Assembly: GCF_004217555.1 (NCBI RefSeq)
Contig: NZ_SHKW01000001.1
Span: 3,906,001-3,970,000 of the forward strand
Length of the DNA stretch: 64,000 nt
Direction of reading: 5' to 3'
Source of the DNA: Edaphobacter modestus
Lineage (GTDB): Bacteria; Acidobacteriota; Terriglobia; Terriglobales; Acidobacteriaceae
In this document: positions 45,946-55,921 of the stretch, one piece after another
How the letters are laid out: each line of letters begins with the position of its first letter
Numbering within the stretch: the first letter of the stretch is position 1
The notes under the pieces: generated by a model
Told to the model about the DNA's origin: nothing
Database searches by the model: none
The model's input: the letters and a program-made list of their open reading frames with translations, nothing else
Position numbers and translations under genes: made by a program

Positions 45946-46836
45946 ATGGGAGATCTGGACCGCATTGTGGCGGTGGACTGGTCGGGCCGGCTCGATGCGG
46001 CAGGGCAGCGCCGGCACATCTGGGCAGGCATATGGACTGCGGGCAGGGTGACGCTTGAGGCTGGGCGCACCCGCGAGGAGCTGGTGGAGTGGCTCATCGC
46101 GATGTCGCGCGAGACGCCGCGTATGGTGGTTAGCCTGGACTGCTGCTTCAGCTTTCCGGCATGGTTCCTCGCGGAACATGGGTGCGCGACGGTCTTCGAG
46201 TTCTGGCGAAAAGTAGCCACGGGGCAGGGCGAGCTTTGGCTGGCACGCGAGTGCGAAGAGGTGAAGAGGGACGCGCGCTTCTGGGGCAAGCCGCACAAGC
46301 GGCCGGAGGAGTTTTGCGGCGAAAATCTGCATCGCTCGATGCGCATCACCGATATGGATAACAAGATCACGCCGAAGCTCCTGGAGGGTGATCCGGAACG
46401 CGCGGCCAAGGTGCGGGGGATCACGCCAAAGTCTCCGTTTCAGATTGGTGGGTCGGGGAGCGTGGGTACGGGAAGCCTGCGGGCCATGCCGTTTCTGATG
46501 CGGCTGCATGAAGCAGGTTTTCGGGTGTGGCCGTTCGAGTCGGCGAAACTCGCGATCGCGAAACCGCAGCCGTTGCTGGTGGAGATGTACACGCGCCTGC
46601 TGACCGGCGCGGTGAAGAAGAGCAATGCAGAGGCGCGGAAGAAGTATCTTGCTGAAAGAAGATACGAAGGGTTGGGGCGCGGCGTGATGGCCAAGGCCCT
46701 TGGCAGCGAAGACGCCTTTGATGCCCTGGTGTGCTGCATGGAGATGGTACGGTTTCGCGATGAGTTTGCGCAGCTGAAGGCGACGAAGGACGATGTGTTG
46801 GGACTCGAGGGGATTACGTGGCGGCCGGGTATCTGA
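45946..46836 (+). CDS. DUF429-like RNase-H-fold protein
   Basis: A 296-residue protein resembling the DUF429 family, which has a predicted RNase-H-like fold and unknown activity. The conserved acidic positions are IVAVDWSGRLD near residue 7, VVSLDCCFSFPAWF near residue 61 and GSEDAFDALVCCMEM near the C-terminus, all typical of a two-metal nuclease fold. A positively charged region (EEVKRDARFWGKPHKRPEE) follows. No nucleic-acid partner is evident. No SD is visible; TAGGAT is 9 bases before the ATG. Confidence 0.75.
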   Translation: MGDLDRIVAVDWSGRLDAAGQRRHIWAGIWTAGRVTLEAGRTREELVEWLIAMSRETPRMVVSLDCCFSFPAWFLAEHGCATVFEFWRKVATGQGELWLARECEEVKRDARFWGKPHKRPEEFCGENLHRSMRITDMDNKITPKLLEGDPERAAKVRGITPKSPFQIGGSGSVGTGSLRAMPFLMRLHEAGFRVWPFESAKLAIAKPQPLLVEMYTRLLTGAVKKSNAEARKKYLAERRYEGLGRGVMAKALGSEDAFDALVCCMEMVRFRDEFAQLKATKDDVLGLEGITWRPGI

Positions 46837-46915
46837 GGGTAACCGGCTTTGCTTGAGATACTGTTGATCGCCGCTATGGCCATCTGAACTTACTACCTTG
46901 GAAAGGCGACGCGAG

Positions 46916-47716
46916 ATGGAGACTGGATTAGCCGGGAAGACCGTATTGATCACGGGAGCCGCCAACGGCATCGGCCGTGCGACCGCTCTGGCCTTCGCAA
47001 AAGAAGGGGCGCATGTCGCGATGCTCGATCACGACGCGATGAAGCTTGCGGAGACCGCCGAGCTTGTTCGCGGCTTTGGCGTAAATGCATTCGCCGTCGA
47101 GGCAGACCTCGGCACCGCTTCGGGGGTTCAAGCGGGCCTGGATGCCATCCTCGCGCAGCTCCCGGAAGGGATCGATGTTCTCGTCAACAACGTAGGCAAG
47201 GGTGATCCGAAGCCTTTTCTGGAGATAACGGACGAGCAATGGGAGAGGACCTTCGAGCTCAACCTGATGTCGATGGTTCGTGTGACACGTCATCTTCTGC
47301 CGGTGCTGCGGCGGAAAGGCAAGGGCGCAATCGTCAACAACGCGTCGGACCTGGGGCGTCAGCCAGAAGCGGTTCCGTCCGATTATGCGGCGATGAAGGC
47401 CGCGATGTTGGCGCTGACCAAGAGTCTTGCCCGGGCTGAAGGGCCGCACCTTCGCGTCAACGCGGTGGCTCCGGGGCCTATATGGAGCACCTTCTGGTCT
47501 CGCCCGGGAGGCTTCGCCGACGGCCTGGCTTCGATCCACAACATGCCGCCGCGTCAGGCCGTGGATCACGAGATGAAGCTCCGCCAGCTTCCGCTTGAGC
47601 GACTGGGCGAGCCGGAGGAGGTGGCCAACGTGATCGTCTTTCTTGCGAGCGATCTTGCGTCTTACGTCACGTCTTCGGTCTGGGGAGTGGATGGCGGAAG
47701 CATCCGCAGCATCTAG
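46916..47716 (+). CDS. Short-chain dehydrogenase/reductase
   Basis: A 266-residue NAD(P)-dependent SDR. The cofactor motif TVLITGAANGIGRATALAFA is at residues 10-29, NNVGKG near 91, the catalytic serine in NNASDLGRQPE, and the YAAMKAAMLALTKSLA triad Tyr/Lys. The C-terminus SSVWGVDGGSIRSI is the typical SDR ending. Substrate unknown. ATG 46916 lies 9-10 bases after GGAAAGG. A second, different SDR gene lies downstream of alaS. Confidence 0.92.
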   Translation: METGLAGKTVLITGAANGIGRATALAFAKEGAHVAMLDHDAMKLAETAELVRGFGVNAFAVEADLGTASGVQAGLDAILAQLPEGIDVLVNNVGKGDPKPFLEITDEQWERTFELNLMSMVRVTRHLLPVLRRKGKGAIVNNASDLGRQPEAVPSDYAAMKAAMLALTKSLARAEGPHLRVNAVAPGPIWSTFWSRPGGFADGLASIHNMPPRQAVDHEMKLRQLPLERLGEPEEVANVIVFLASDLASYVTSSVWGVDGGSIRSI

Positions 47717-47774
47717 ACGCCGCCCGGCCAAAGCCCATCTTGAATCTGCCGCGCGCTGATAGACTTAAAAATCT

Positions 47775-50591
47775 ATGAACTACAGGTCTGGAAGTCAGAT
47801 TCGCGAAGATTTTCTGCGGTTTTTTGAAGGTAAAGGGCATCGGAGAGTGCATTCGGCGTCGCTTGTCCCAGCGAACGACCCCACGCTGCTGTTTACCAAC
47901 GCAGGCATGAACCAGTTCAAGGACGTCTTCCTGGGCCTGGAGAAGCGCGACTACTCGCGCGCCGCGACGTCGCAGAAGTGCGTCCGCGCCGGTGGCAAGC
48001 ACAACGATCTGGAGAACGTCGGCTTCACGCGGCGCCATCACACCTTCTTCGAGATGCTGGGCAACTTCAGCTTCGGCGACTACTTCAAGAAGGACGCCAT
48101 CGCCTACGCGTGGGAGCTTCTGACCTCGAAGGAGTGGTTCGGAATCGATCCATTGCGGCTGTACTGCACGATCTTCGAGGGCGACGACGCCGTGCCGCGC
48201 GATTCGGAGGCGTATCAATATTGGCTCGATGTGGGCGTGCCTGCGGAGCGCATCTTCGAGTTGGGCGCGAAGGACAACTTCTGGGCGATGGGCGAGACCG
48301 GGCCGTGTGGGCCGTGTAGCGAGATCTATTACGATCTCGGAAAAGATGCGGGCGAAGATCCTTCTGTCGATAAGCCCTTCGGGGAGGACGAGCAGCGGTA
48401 TGTAGAGATCTGGAATCTCGTCTTCATGCAGTTCGACCGTACGGTAACGCCGGGCGGACCGCTACTGACTCCGCTGCCGAAGCCCTCGATCGATACGGGC
48501 ATGGGGCTTGAGCGTATTGCTTGCGTGCTGCAGGGAGTGTTGTCAAATTACGAAACAGACCTATTTACTCCGTTGATAGCAGCTGCGAAACACTATGTCA
48601 TGCTGATGGGTGGTTTAGATGAAACCGTCGATATCGCGAATGGATCCTCACTTCCAGCGTCATATCGAGTTATTGCTGACCATGCACGGGCAACTACATT
48701 TTTAATTGCGGATGGCGTACTTCCTGCGAATGAGGGGCGAGGATATGTTTTACGAAAGATCATTCGAAGAGCTATCCGCCACGGTCGACTGCGGGGCGCG
48801 AATAAACAATTCTTCTTTTTCATGGTTAAACCAGTTGTGGAGTTGATGGGGACAGCTTATCCAGAACTCGTCAATCTTCAAGAAAAAATCCAAAATGTTG
48901 TGATTCATGAAGAAGATCGCTTTATTAGAACAGTCGAAGTGGGATCTAGAAAGCTAGAAGACCTTATTGCTCAGACTATTGTTGATGCGGCTGTTTCGAA
49001 TGATGTCGTAGTTACAAGTGAAGAGGAAATTCCCGAGATTGTTCAACGCAGTCTTCAGTTAGGCGTACTCCGGACAAAGAATATTGTTCCTGTTCTATCT
49101 GGTCGGCAGTGCTTTCAGTTGTACGAGACCTTTGGCATGCCGCTGGACTTCATGACGGATGCGGCGCGCGATGCGGGGATTGCGTTCGACATGGAGGGCT
49201 TCGAACGCGCCAAGGAAGAAGAGCAGGCTCGCGCACGTGCTTCGTGGAAGGGCGGCTCGCAGAAGTCGGCGGCTCCCGTCTATCGCGAGCTGACGAAGAC
49301 GGAGTTCGAGGGCTACTCGGCGCTGAAGGTCGAGGGCGCGAAGATCCTGGCGCTGGTAAAGGATGGCGTCGGTGTTCCGGAGTTGAAGGCAGGCGAGCAG
49401 GGCGAGGTCGTGCTCGATGCCACCAGTTTCTATGCGGACTCGGGCGGACAGGTGGGCGACATCGGCTGGCTCTACTCGGACGACCACAACACGGTTGTTG
49501 CCGATGTGCTGGGCGCGACCAAGCCGGTCCAGGGAGTCTTTGCACATAAGGTGAAGGTGCGCGAGGCGCTTGCGGTTGGAGACACTGTGGACACAGTGGT
49601 CGATGGTGAAAATCGGCGCGCCACCGAGCGCAACCACACGGGAACGCATCTGCTGCACGCGGCGCTGCGCGAGGTTCTGGGCAAGCATGTGAAGCAGGCG
49701 GGGTCGCTGGTGAACCAGTCGAGGCTGCGGTTCGATTTCTCACACTTCACCGGCGTGGCCGAAGAAGAGCTGCAGCAGATCGAGGACCTGGTGAATCGTG
49801 AGGTTCTGGTGAACACGAAGGTCGAGACCATGGTGGATGTTCCGATCGACGTTGCCGTCAATGAGCTGGGAGCGATGGCGCTGTTCGGCGAGAAGTACGG
49901 CGAGCGCGTGCGCGTGGTGAAGATAGGAGATTTTTCCACCGAGCTGTGCGGGGGAACCCATACCGGTGCGACCGGGGAGATCGGTTTGTTAAAGCTTGTC
50001 GGCGAAGGTTCAGTCTCGAGCGGCGTGCGGCGCGTGGAGGCGGTGAGCGGAACCGGCGCGCTGAACGAGTTCCGTCGCGGGTTCGACGTGGTTCGTGTGG
50101 TTGGGCAGATGGTTGGGGCGAGCGATGCGGCTCCCGCGGATGCCTTGCGCCAGCGGATCGCTGCCCAGGAAGAAGAGATGAAGAAGCTGCGCCGCGAGCT
50201 GGAGCAGGTGCGGATGAAATCCGCTTCGGCGGCCGTCTCGGATGCAGCTTCGGCGGCGATCGAGGTGAAGGGCGTGAAGGTGCTGGCGCAGCGTGTGGAT
50301 GCGTTGGATAAGAGCCAGATGCGGAATCTCGTCGACGAGCTTCGTGGCAAGCTCGGATCGGGCGTGGTGGTGCTGGGCGCGGCGAACGAGGGCAAGGTCT
50401 CTCTGATCGTCGGAGTCACCAAGGACCTTACCGGCAAAGTGCAGGCCGGCAAGATCGTCGGTCAGATTGCCGCGCTGGTCGGCGGTAAAGGCGGCGGCAG
50501 GCCGGATCTTGCCGAAGCCGGCGGAAGCGACGCGGGCGCGCTCGACGGTGCGTTAGGGAAGGCCTCAGAGGTGGTTGGCGGACTGCTTTAA
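47775..50591 (+). CDS. alaS: Alanine-tRNA ligase
   Basis: A 938-residue class II synthetase that charges tRNA-Ala and edits mischarged serine and glycine. The start [20 protein letters not shown] matches class II motif 1 region, followed by [20 protein letters not shown] and [15 protein letters not shown]. The editing domain has the zinc-type motif [17 protein letters not shown] and [15 protein letters not shown], and the C-terminal DHHA1 domain ends with [17 protein letters not shown]. Length is slightly above the usual 870-880. Codons about 256-446 are of low GC, unlike the rest (see separate entry), but the frame is intact. No SD precedes the ATG. Confidence 0.97.
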   Translation: MNYRSGSQIREDFLRFFEGKGHRRVHSASLVPANDPTLLFTNAGMNQFKDVFLGLEKRDYSRAATSQKCVRAGGKHNDLENVGFTRRHHTFFEMLGNFSFGDYFKKDAIAYAWELLTSKEWFGIDPLRLYCTIFEGDDAVPRDSEAYQYWLDVGVPAERIFELGAKDNFWAMGETGPCGPCSEIYYDLGKDAGEDPSVDKPFGEDEQRYVEIWNLVFMQFDRTVTPGGPLLTPLPKPSIDTGMGLERIACVLQGVLSNYETDLFTPLIAAAKHYVMLMGGLDETVDIANGSSLPASYRVIADHARATTFLIADGVLPANEGRGYVLRKIIRRAIRHGRLRGANKQFFFFMVKPVVELMGTAYPELVNLQEKIQNVVIHEEDRFIRTVEVGSRKLEDLIAQTIVDAAVSNDVVVTSEEEIPEIVQRSLQLGVLRTKNIVPVLSGRQCFQLYETFGMPLDFMTDAARDAGIAFDMEGFERAKEEEQARARASWKGGSQKSAAPVYRELTKTEFEGYSALKVEGAKILALVKDGVGVPELKAGEQGEVVLDATSFYADSGGQVGDIGWLYSDDHNTVVADVLGATKPVQGVFAHKVKVREALAVGDTVDTVVDGENRRATERNHTGTHLLHAALREVLGKHVKQAGSLVNQSRLRFDFSHFTGVAEEELQQIEDLVNREVLVNTKVETMVDVPIDVAVNELGAMALFGEKYGERVRVVKIGDFSTELCGGTHTGATGEIGLLKLVGEGSVSSGVRRVEAVSGTGALNEFRRGFDVVRVVGQMVGASDAAPADALRQRIAAQEEEMKKLRRELEQVRMKSASAAVSDAASAAIEVKGVKVLAQRVDALDKSQMRNLVDELRGKLGSGVVVLGAANEGKVSLIVGVTKDLTGKVQAGKIVGQIAALVGGKGGGRPDLAEAGGSDAGALDGALGKASEVVGGLL
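48541..49110 (+). other. Low-GC block inside alaS (possible recombinant segment)
   Basis: Three 60-base lines that I counted here have 45% (48661), 38% (48841) and 42% (48961) GC, against 63% in a flanking line (49261). Codons switch to A- and T-ending forms (TTA, ATT, GAA, AGA, AAA) from the Leu-Ser-Asn-Tyr codons at 48541 and switch back near 49110 just before CAG-TTG-TAC. The translation stays in frame and includes the conserved [18 protein letters not shown] motif. This is the aminoacylation/middle region of the protein. Confidence 0.8.
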
Positions 50592-50592
50592 T

Positions 50593-51345
50593 TCAGAACT
50601 TCAGTCCGCCGCCGACCTGTAGCGTCTCGCCGGTGATCCATCCGGAGTCCGCAGATGCCATGAAGGCTACCGCACCGGCAATATCGTCAGGTTTACCGAC
50701 ACGTCCAAGCGGCGTGCGGGAGATGGCGTAGTTCATCGTGGCTTCGTCCATCTCTTCCATTGCGTCGAGACCCTCGGTCACCGTAACCCCCGGCGAAACT
50801 CCCACAACGCGGATCTTCTTTGCGCCTAGCTCCATTGCGAGCACGCGGGTGATAACGTCGACGGCGGCTTTGGTTCCGCTGTAGACGGAGCTGGCCGGCG
50901 CAGGTGTAAGCGCGACACCGGAGCTGATATTGATGACGACTCCGCCTTCTGGTCCGAAGAGGGGAACGGCCGCCTTGGTGGCGAGCAGGAGAGCCTTCAC
51001 GTTTAGATTGAAGTGCTTGTCGATGTGCTCTTCGTCGACGGCTTCGAGCGGTAGGAACTTGTAGATCCCGGCATTGTTGACGAGGATGTCGAGGCGTCCA
51101 AAGGCTTTGCTGGTTTCGGAGAAGAGCTTTGCGATCTCCGAGGATTTGGAGAGGTCAGCCTGGACGGCGATCGCCTTGCCTCCGCCCGAGGTGATGCGCT
51201 GAACGAGCGCTTCTGCGGGTGCTGCAGCGCGTGAGTAGTTGACCACCACGGAGGCTCCATCGGCGGCGAGGCGTTCGGCGATGGCCGCACCGATGCCCTT
51301 GGATGATCCGGTGACGATTGCGACTTTACCCTTTAGATCCTTCAT
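50593..51345 (-). CDS. Short-chain dehydrogenase/reductase
   Basis: A 250-residue classical SDR with the cofactor motif VAIVTGSSKGIGAAIAERLA (residues 8-27), NNAGIYKF, the serine in VINISSGVALTPAPASS and the catalytic YSGTKAAVDVITRVLA. Its C-terminus is WITGETLQVGGGLKF. It resembles glucose 1-dehydrogenase/3-ketoacyl reductase relatives; substrate unknown. ATG 51345 is preferred, with GGGAG 8-9 bases before it; a GTG three codons upstream is the alternative. Its stop is one base from the alaS stop (convergent). Confidence 0.9.
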   Translation of the reverse strand: MKDLKGKVAIVTGSSKGIGAAIAERLAADGASVVVNYSRAAAPAEALVQRITSGGGKAIAVQADLSKSSEIAKLFSETSKAFGRLDILVNNAGIYKFLPLEAVDEEHIDKHFNLNVKALLLATKAAVPLFGPEGGVVINISSGVALTPAPASSVYSGTKAAVDVITRVLAMELGAKKIRVVGVSPGVTVTEGLDAMEEMDEATMNYAISRTPLGRVGKPDDIAGAVAFMASADSGWITGETLQVGGGLKF

Positions 51346-51536
51346 GAAATGCACTCCCTTGAACGGCGGACTATACGGTGACGTAGCTTGGATTAGTCAG
51401 GTTAGACGGGCGATGTGAAAATCCGGTAATTGGATCCAACTTCTTTTTGGTGTCCCATTGTGGGGGTATCGCTGGGAGTACCTGTGCGCGTTTCACTGTA
51501 AGGGCAGGCAGGTGAGCCTCTTAAACTGAAGCTGCA

Positions 51537-53843
51537 ATGTTGGCATGCAACAAATTGCGGAGTATCGGGGTCTGGTGTGCCGTTTGCGCGGCGGGGCTGA
51601 GCTGCGTCGGATTTGCTGGGGCGACTCCGTCGAAGACAAAGAACCCCTCAGGTACCAGGCATGCCGCGCCTCTGTCCCCGTGGGAGAAGGCCACGCAGGG
51701 CCGGGATACGCTTGAGGCGATTCCTGCGGACAGGCGCACACGCGAAGACTACGCCCGGGCTCTCGACAGATTCCGCGACATCTATCACGAGAATCCTCGC
51801 AGCCAGTATGCGGCCGCAGCGATCAACGCCGCAGCGGAACTACTTGCCGAGCAGGGACGCGACCTCCAGGATGAGAAGAGTCTGAAAGATGCGGTGGGAC
51901 AGTACGAGTTTCTTCGTAAGCAGTATCCGGGCAGTTCGTTGCGCGTGAGTGCACTGCTGGCGGAAGCACAGCTCTACGAGAACGCATTGCACGATCCGGC
52001 TTCAGCGCGCGAGAAGTATTCGCTGTTTGTGAAGCAGTATCCCGGCAGCCCGCACGTCGAAGAGGCAAAGGCTGGACTGGCTTCGCTGGATCAGAGCGCG
52101 CGAACGCAGGCAGCATCAGCCGTGAAGAACGAAGCGAAGAGCAGCAAGCCGCGAACCGCGAAGATCGATCGAGTGCCAGGCACGGCGATCACGCCTCCGT
52201 CTGACTCGGAGACAAGCTCGTTAGCTCCGATGCCGACGACTGGTGCCGCTGCATCCGATGCGATGCAAAGGTCCACGAGCCGTGGCGTTTCGCCGTCCAC
52301 TGGCACGACGCGGAGTTCCCTGACGCCGGGCGAGCCGGCAGATCCCCAGGCATCCATCTTGCATGTTGCCGCAACCGCTGGGCAGAAGCGGGGAGAACTC
52401 GCGCAGGTAACCGGTATCCGGCACTGGTCGACTCCGAACTATACGCGCGTCGCCATTGATCTCGGCGATGATGTGACCTACGAAGCAGCTCGGGTCCCGA
52501 ATCCCGATCGCATCTACTTCGACCTGCACGGAACTCGTCTGGCGCAGTCGCTGGTGGGAAAGAGCTTCACCGTGACCGACGATGGATTCCTGAAGCAGGT
52601 TCGCGCCGCACAGTTTTCCAACGATGTGACGCGTGTGGTGCTGGATGTGAATGACGTCACGGAGTATTCGGCATTTCTCCTGCCGAATCCCTATCGCCTT
52701 ATTATCGATATCCACGGCAGCAGCCTTCCTTCGCAGGTTGCGGGAAACCGGGCAACGGCACCTCTGGAGGAACCTTCGCAACAAGGCTCGTTGAATGTTC
52801 CCGCACCGAGAACGGAGCCGGAGATGAAGACGTCGTCGCGTCACCCGGTTCCGAACACGGTTGCCACCAGCAGTGCCGCCACAACGACGGACGTAGCTGC
52901 GGTAAGCAGTCAGCCGGGCAAAGAAGAAGCGACCCGGGTTCCGACCTCGAATCCAATCTCAGCAGTGGTGCCGGGCGGAAAGACTCCCAGCAGTTCGGGG
53001 ACCACGGCAACCCGCAATCGACGGAGCAAAGTTGCCGCGCCCGATCCCGCTGCGCCAGCACGTGCGGCGGCCCCGACAGCCGACGGACAGACCTCGCTGG
53101 TGCGCGCTCTGGGTCTGAAGATAGGGAGAATCGTGATCGATGCGGGGCACGGCGGTCACGACTCGGGAACCATCGGTGTCGATGGCCTCGAGGAGAAGGA
53201 CGTTGTGCTCGATGTGGCGCTTCGGCTGGGCAAGCTCCTACACGAGCGCCTCGGCTCGGAGATTATCTACACGCGCTCGGACGATACATTCATTCCGCTG
53301 GAGACACGCACGGCGATTGCAAATAAGGCGCAGGCCGACTTGTTTCTCTCCATACACGCGAACTCTTCGAGCGACTCGAGCGCGAGGGGCGTCGAGACGT
53401 ACTATCTGAACTTCACTTCGCAGCCGGATGCTCTCCAGGTCGCGGCTCGTGAGAACGCGGTGAGCGATCAGTCCATCTACCAGTTGAGCGACCTGGTGAA
53501 GAAGATCGCGCTCAAGGAGAAGATCGACGAGTCGCGCGAATTCGCATCAGACGTGGAGGCAAATCTGTACGCCGGACTTCAGCGCGGGAACGAAGGGCTG
53601 AAGAATCGCGGTGTAAAGAAGGCTCCGTTTGTGGTGTTGATTGGAGCGAACATGCCCTCCGTGCTGGCGGAGATTTCGTTTGTAACCAATCCTAAAGACG
53701 CGGGACAGCTTCGTCAGCCGGCGTATCGGCAGCGGGTTGCGGAGAGCCTCTACAAAGGAGTCGCGAAGTACGAGGATGGATTGAGCGCTTCCAAAAGCCA
53801 GGTGGAACAGGCCAGCAGCCGGGGCGGGAGTACTCCTCAGTAG
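51537..53843 (+). CDS. N-acetylmuramoyl-L-alanine amidase with AMIN and TPR-like domains, exported
   Basis: A 768-residue exported cell-wall hydrolase that cuts the amide bond between muramic acid and peptide, probably in daughter-cell separation. A signal peptide (about 1-30) precedes TPR/YbgF-like repeats (QYEFLRKQYPGSSL, KYSLFVKQYPGSPHVEEAK; about 80-185), a serine/threonine-rich linker, an AMIN domain that targets septal peptidoglycan (about 300-400, with VPNPDRIYFDLHGTRL and FLLPNPYRLIIDIHG), a second disordered linker and the Amidase_3 domain (about 525-755) with zinc/catalytic motifs RIVIDAGHGGHDSGTIG, ETRTAIANKAQADLFLSIHA and PSVLAEISFVTNPKDA. TPR-like repeats in front of AMIN are not the usual AmiC layout. 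Confidence 0.92.
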   Translation: MLACNKLRSIGVWCAVCAAGLSCVGFAGATPSKTKNPSGTRHAAPLSPWEKATQGRDTLEAIPADRRTREDYARALDRFRDIYHENPRSQYAAAAINAAAELLAEQGRDLQDEKSLKDAVGQYEFLRKQYPGSSLRVSALLAEAQLYENALHDPASAREKYSLFVKQYPGSPHVEEAKAGLASLDQSARTQAASAVKNEAKSSKPRTAKIDRVPGTAITPPSDSETSSLAPMPTTGAAASDAMQRSTSRGVSPSTGTTRSSLTPGEPADPQASILHVAATAGQKRGELAQVTGIRHWSTPNYTRVAIDLGDDVTYEAARVPNPDRIYFDLHGTRLAQSLVGKSFTVTDDGFLKQVRAAQFSNDVTRVVLDVNDVTEYSAFLLPNPYRLIIDIHGSSLPSQVAGNRATAPLEEPSQQGSLNVPAPRTEPEMKTSSRHPVPNTVATSSAATTTDVAAVSSQPGKEEATRVPTSNPISAVVPGGKTPSSSGTTATRNRRSKVAAPDPAAPARAAAPTADGQTSLVRALGLKIGRIVIDAGHGGHDSGTIGVDGLEEKDVVLDVALRLGKLLHERLGSEIIYTRSDDTFIPLETRTAIANKAQADLFLSIHANSSSDSSARGVETYYLNFTSQPDALQVAARENAVSDQSIYQLSDLVKKIALKEKIDESREFASDVEANLYAGLQRGNEGLKNRGVKKAPFVVLIGANMPSVLAEISFVTNPKDAGQLRQPAYRQRVAESLYKGVAKYEDGLSASKSQVEQASSRGGSTPQ

Positions 53844-53928
53844 CTTCGGTGAAATCCCATCTGTCCAACTGCCGGACCGTGAGATCTCCGGCCCCTTAGA
53901 CCATCGAGCCGGGTATGTCACCCGCCGA

Positions 53929-55266
53929 TCATGCGGTTCGCAGACGTGATCTGCTCCGTGTCGCCGACTGGAAGAGATACACGGCGAGAATGGTAATGAT
54001 CGGTTCGAGCGGATGGCGAAAGCGTGCCTGCACGAACACCGTGTAGTAAGGCAGCGGCAGAAGGACGAAGATCCAGGCAAAGAGTCCTGAGGCGGGAACG
54101 CGGCGAGAGAGCGCAAGGCCCAGGCCGAGAAGTCCCGCGAGGCTGATGAAGCTGTAGCTGATCACACGCGGAAGCTCCAGGGCCCACGGCGCATCGGAGG
54201 GCACGCTGACCCAGAAGAAATAGATGCGCTTGATCGTGTTGGCAAGGAAGTGTCCGGGATGTGCGCGCATGTAGGCCCTCGCCAGGTCGCCACGCATCTT
54301 CGCATAGCGCACCTCACCCATCTGCCTGTACAGCTCAAATTGATTCGTGGCCATGTTTGGGTGGTCGTACACCATCACCCAGCCATTCGAACCGGGACCG
54401 TTGCCGAGATAAGTCTCCACGCCAAGGTTCCCGCGAATCGGTACGAAGGCATGAAAGACGCGGTAGTTGCGAATCTCCCACGGCGTCAGGCAGGCAAGGA
54501 AGACGACCCCGGCAAGAATCGCGTTGCGGAGAGAGTGAGGGCGGTTCCAAGTGCCTATCAGGATCCACAGGCCGCATACCGGAAGAAAGAGAAGCAGCGT
54601 GGAGGTAGAGAGAGCGATGACGCCCCACATCAGTCCGAACAGGAGCCAATGCCGGGTCTGGCTGGAATTGGGCGGCCCTGTGCTATCAGCCGCGTTGGCA
54701 TTGACGTTCCGCATACGCAGCGCCAGGACCAGCACAAAGGTGAAGAGAAACGTGGTCAGGGTCATCTCCCATATCCAGCGAACCGCATACTGCATCGCCG
54801 CGGGGTAGAGCGCCCAAAGCCAGCCCGACCAGACTGCATTTGCACGTGAGTAGCAGCGGTACGCGATCTCCCAGACAAACATGGCTGTAAACGCCGACAG
54901 GATGCAGTTGATGAACAGCAGGACCCATGCCGACGCGCTCGTATAGATACCGAAGAACTTGAACACTCCGGCGATAAGCAGCGGGTAGGCAGGCGGAACC
55001 CACGCCGTGGGTCCAGTCGGCCCCATAAACGTAATCTGAAACGGATTGGCGTAACCATGCCCGGAGACAAGAGCGCGCGCGATACGCCCTGCCTCCCATC
55101 CGAACTGAAAGTGATCGGCAAAAGGACGGATACGGTAGGTGTGCGCGAGCGTCATGTACAAGACGCGTATCGCGAAGGCGACCCAGAAGAGGCGCCACGG
55201 TGCCCGGGGATCGCCTTCTGCGCGTGAGTCCTCCGCTTTCATCCACGTCCAGAGGCGTTGAAGCAT
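53929..55266 (-). CDS. Membrane glycosyltransferase, GT39-like
   Basis: A 445-residue inner-membrane protein with about ten hydrophobic segments. The first large loop has the acidic pattern ADHFQFGWEAGRIARALVSG and WVPPAYPLLIAGVF, typical of ArnT/GT39 type lipid-linked sugar transferases. The C-terminus is basic (QSATRSRSRLRTA). Substrate unknown. It is divergent from dut. The gap to the amidase gene contains GCCGGA/TCCGGC inverted repeats (53871-53893) that may end transcription. Confidence 0.8.
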   Translation of the reverse strand: MLQRLWTWMKAEDSRAEGDPRAPWRLFWVAFAIRVLYMTLAHTYRIRPFADHFQFGWEAGRIARALVSGHGYANPFQITFMGPTGPTAWVPPAYPLLIAGVFKFFGIYTSASAWVLLFINCILSAFTAMFVWEIAYRCYSRANAVWSGWLWALYPAAMQYAVRWIWEMTLTTFLFTFVLVLALRMRNVNANAADSTGPPNSSQTRHWLLFGLMWGVIALSTSTLLLFLPVCGLWILIGTWNRPHSLRNAILAGVVFLACLTPWEIRNYRVFHAFVPIRGNLGVETYLGNGPGSNGWVMVYDHPNMATNQFELYRQMGEVRYAKMRGDLARAYMRAHPGHFLANTIKRIYFFWVSVPSDAPWALELPRVISYSFISLAGLLGLGLALSRRVPASGLFAWIFVLLPLPYYTVFVQARFRHPLEPIITILAVYLFQSATRSRSRLRTA

Positions 55267-55377
55267 CGTGATTCGATTTTAGCTTCCCGCATGGCTTTAC
55301 CCTCCGGCATTTGCTTTTCGATAGCGGCCCGGCGATGATCGCTGAAAGACTTTTCATGAACGAGGGACCTTTCAGGG

Positions 55378-55818
55378 ATGAGTTCGGCCGTACGGATCAA
55401 AGTAAAAAAACTGGTGGAAGAGGCGCGGCTTCCGTGCTATGCGCATGTAGGCGAGTACGGTGATCTGGCGGCGGACCTCTACGCCTCCGAAGGTCTCCTC
55501 CTCGAGGTCGGCTCTACCGTGGCGGTTCCCACAGGCATCGCAATGGAGTTCCCCTCCACCCACGGCGCGCTCGTCGAAGACCGCTCCGGGCTCGCGCTCA
55601 AGGGCGTAACCACTCTGGCCGGCGTGATCGACCCCGGATATCGCGGCGAAATTCGTGTGGTCGTAACGAACCTCGGGGCAGCGGCGGTCGAGATCAAGCC
55701 TGGCGACCGGATCGCCCAGCTCCGAATCGTCCAGCGGATCGAGGCCGGCTTCGAAGAGGTGGCAGAGCTGGGTGAGGCTACGCGCGGAGCCGGGGGCTTC
55801 GGCAGCACCGGCGTCTAG
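55378..55818 (+). CDS. dut: dUTP diphosphatase
   Basis: A 146-residue trimeric dUTPase that hydrolyses dUTP to dUMP and keeps uracil out of DNA. The five family motifs are in order: [46 protein letters not shown] and [11 protein letters not shown]. The length is standard. An in-frame CAGGG precedes the ATG closely. The purL gene follows in the same direction about 103 bases later; both serve nucleotide metabolism. Confidence 0.96.
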   Translation: MSSAVRIKVKKLVEEARLPCYAHVGEYGDLAADLYASEGLLLEVGSTVAVPTGIAMEFPSTHGALVEDRSGLALKGVTTLAGVIDPGYRGEIRVVVTNLGAAAVEIKPGDRIAQLRIVQRIEAGFEEVAELGEATRGAGGFGSTGV

Positions 55819-55921
55819 AAGTCGTTGGCAGCATACTGCTTATCCCTGTTGCACTGCCCATTTCTCTGCTGCACGCCATGGTCACTTCGCGCCACTCGCG
55901 TCAAATGCGCTGAATCCGCAG

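Noticed and set aside
45874..46971. Upstream extension of the 63-residue membrane protein to 429 codons on the minus strand
   Set aside because: The extension is antisense to the DUF429 gene; a good SD and ATG at 45873 define the small gene.
47775..50591. Frameshift or pseudogene status for alaS because of the low-GC block
   Set aside because: The frame is continuous and all key AlaRS motifs are present on both sides and within the block.
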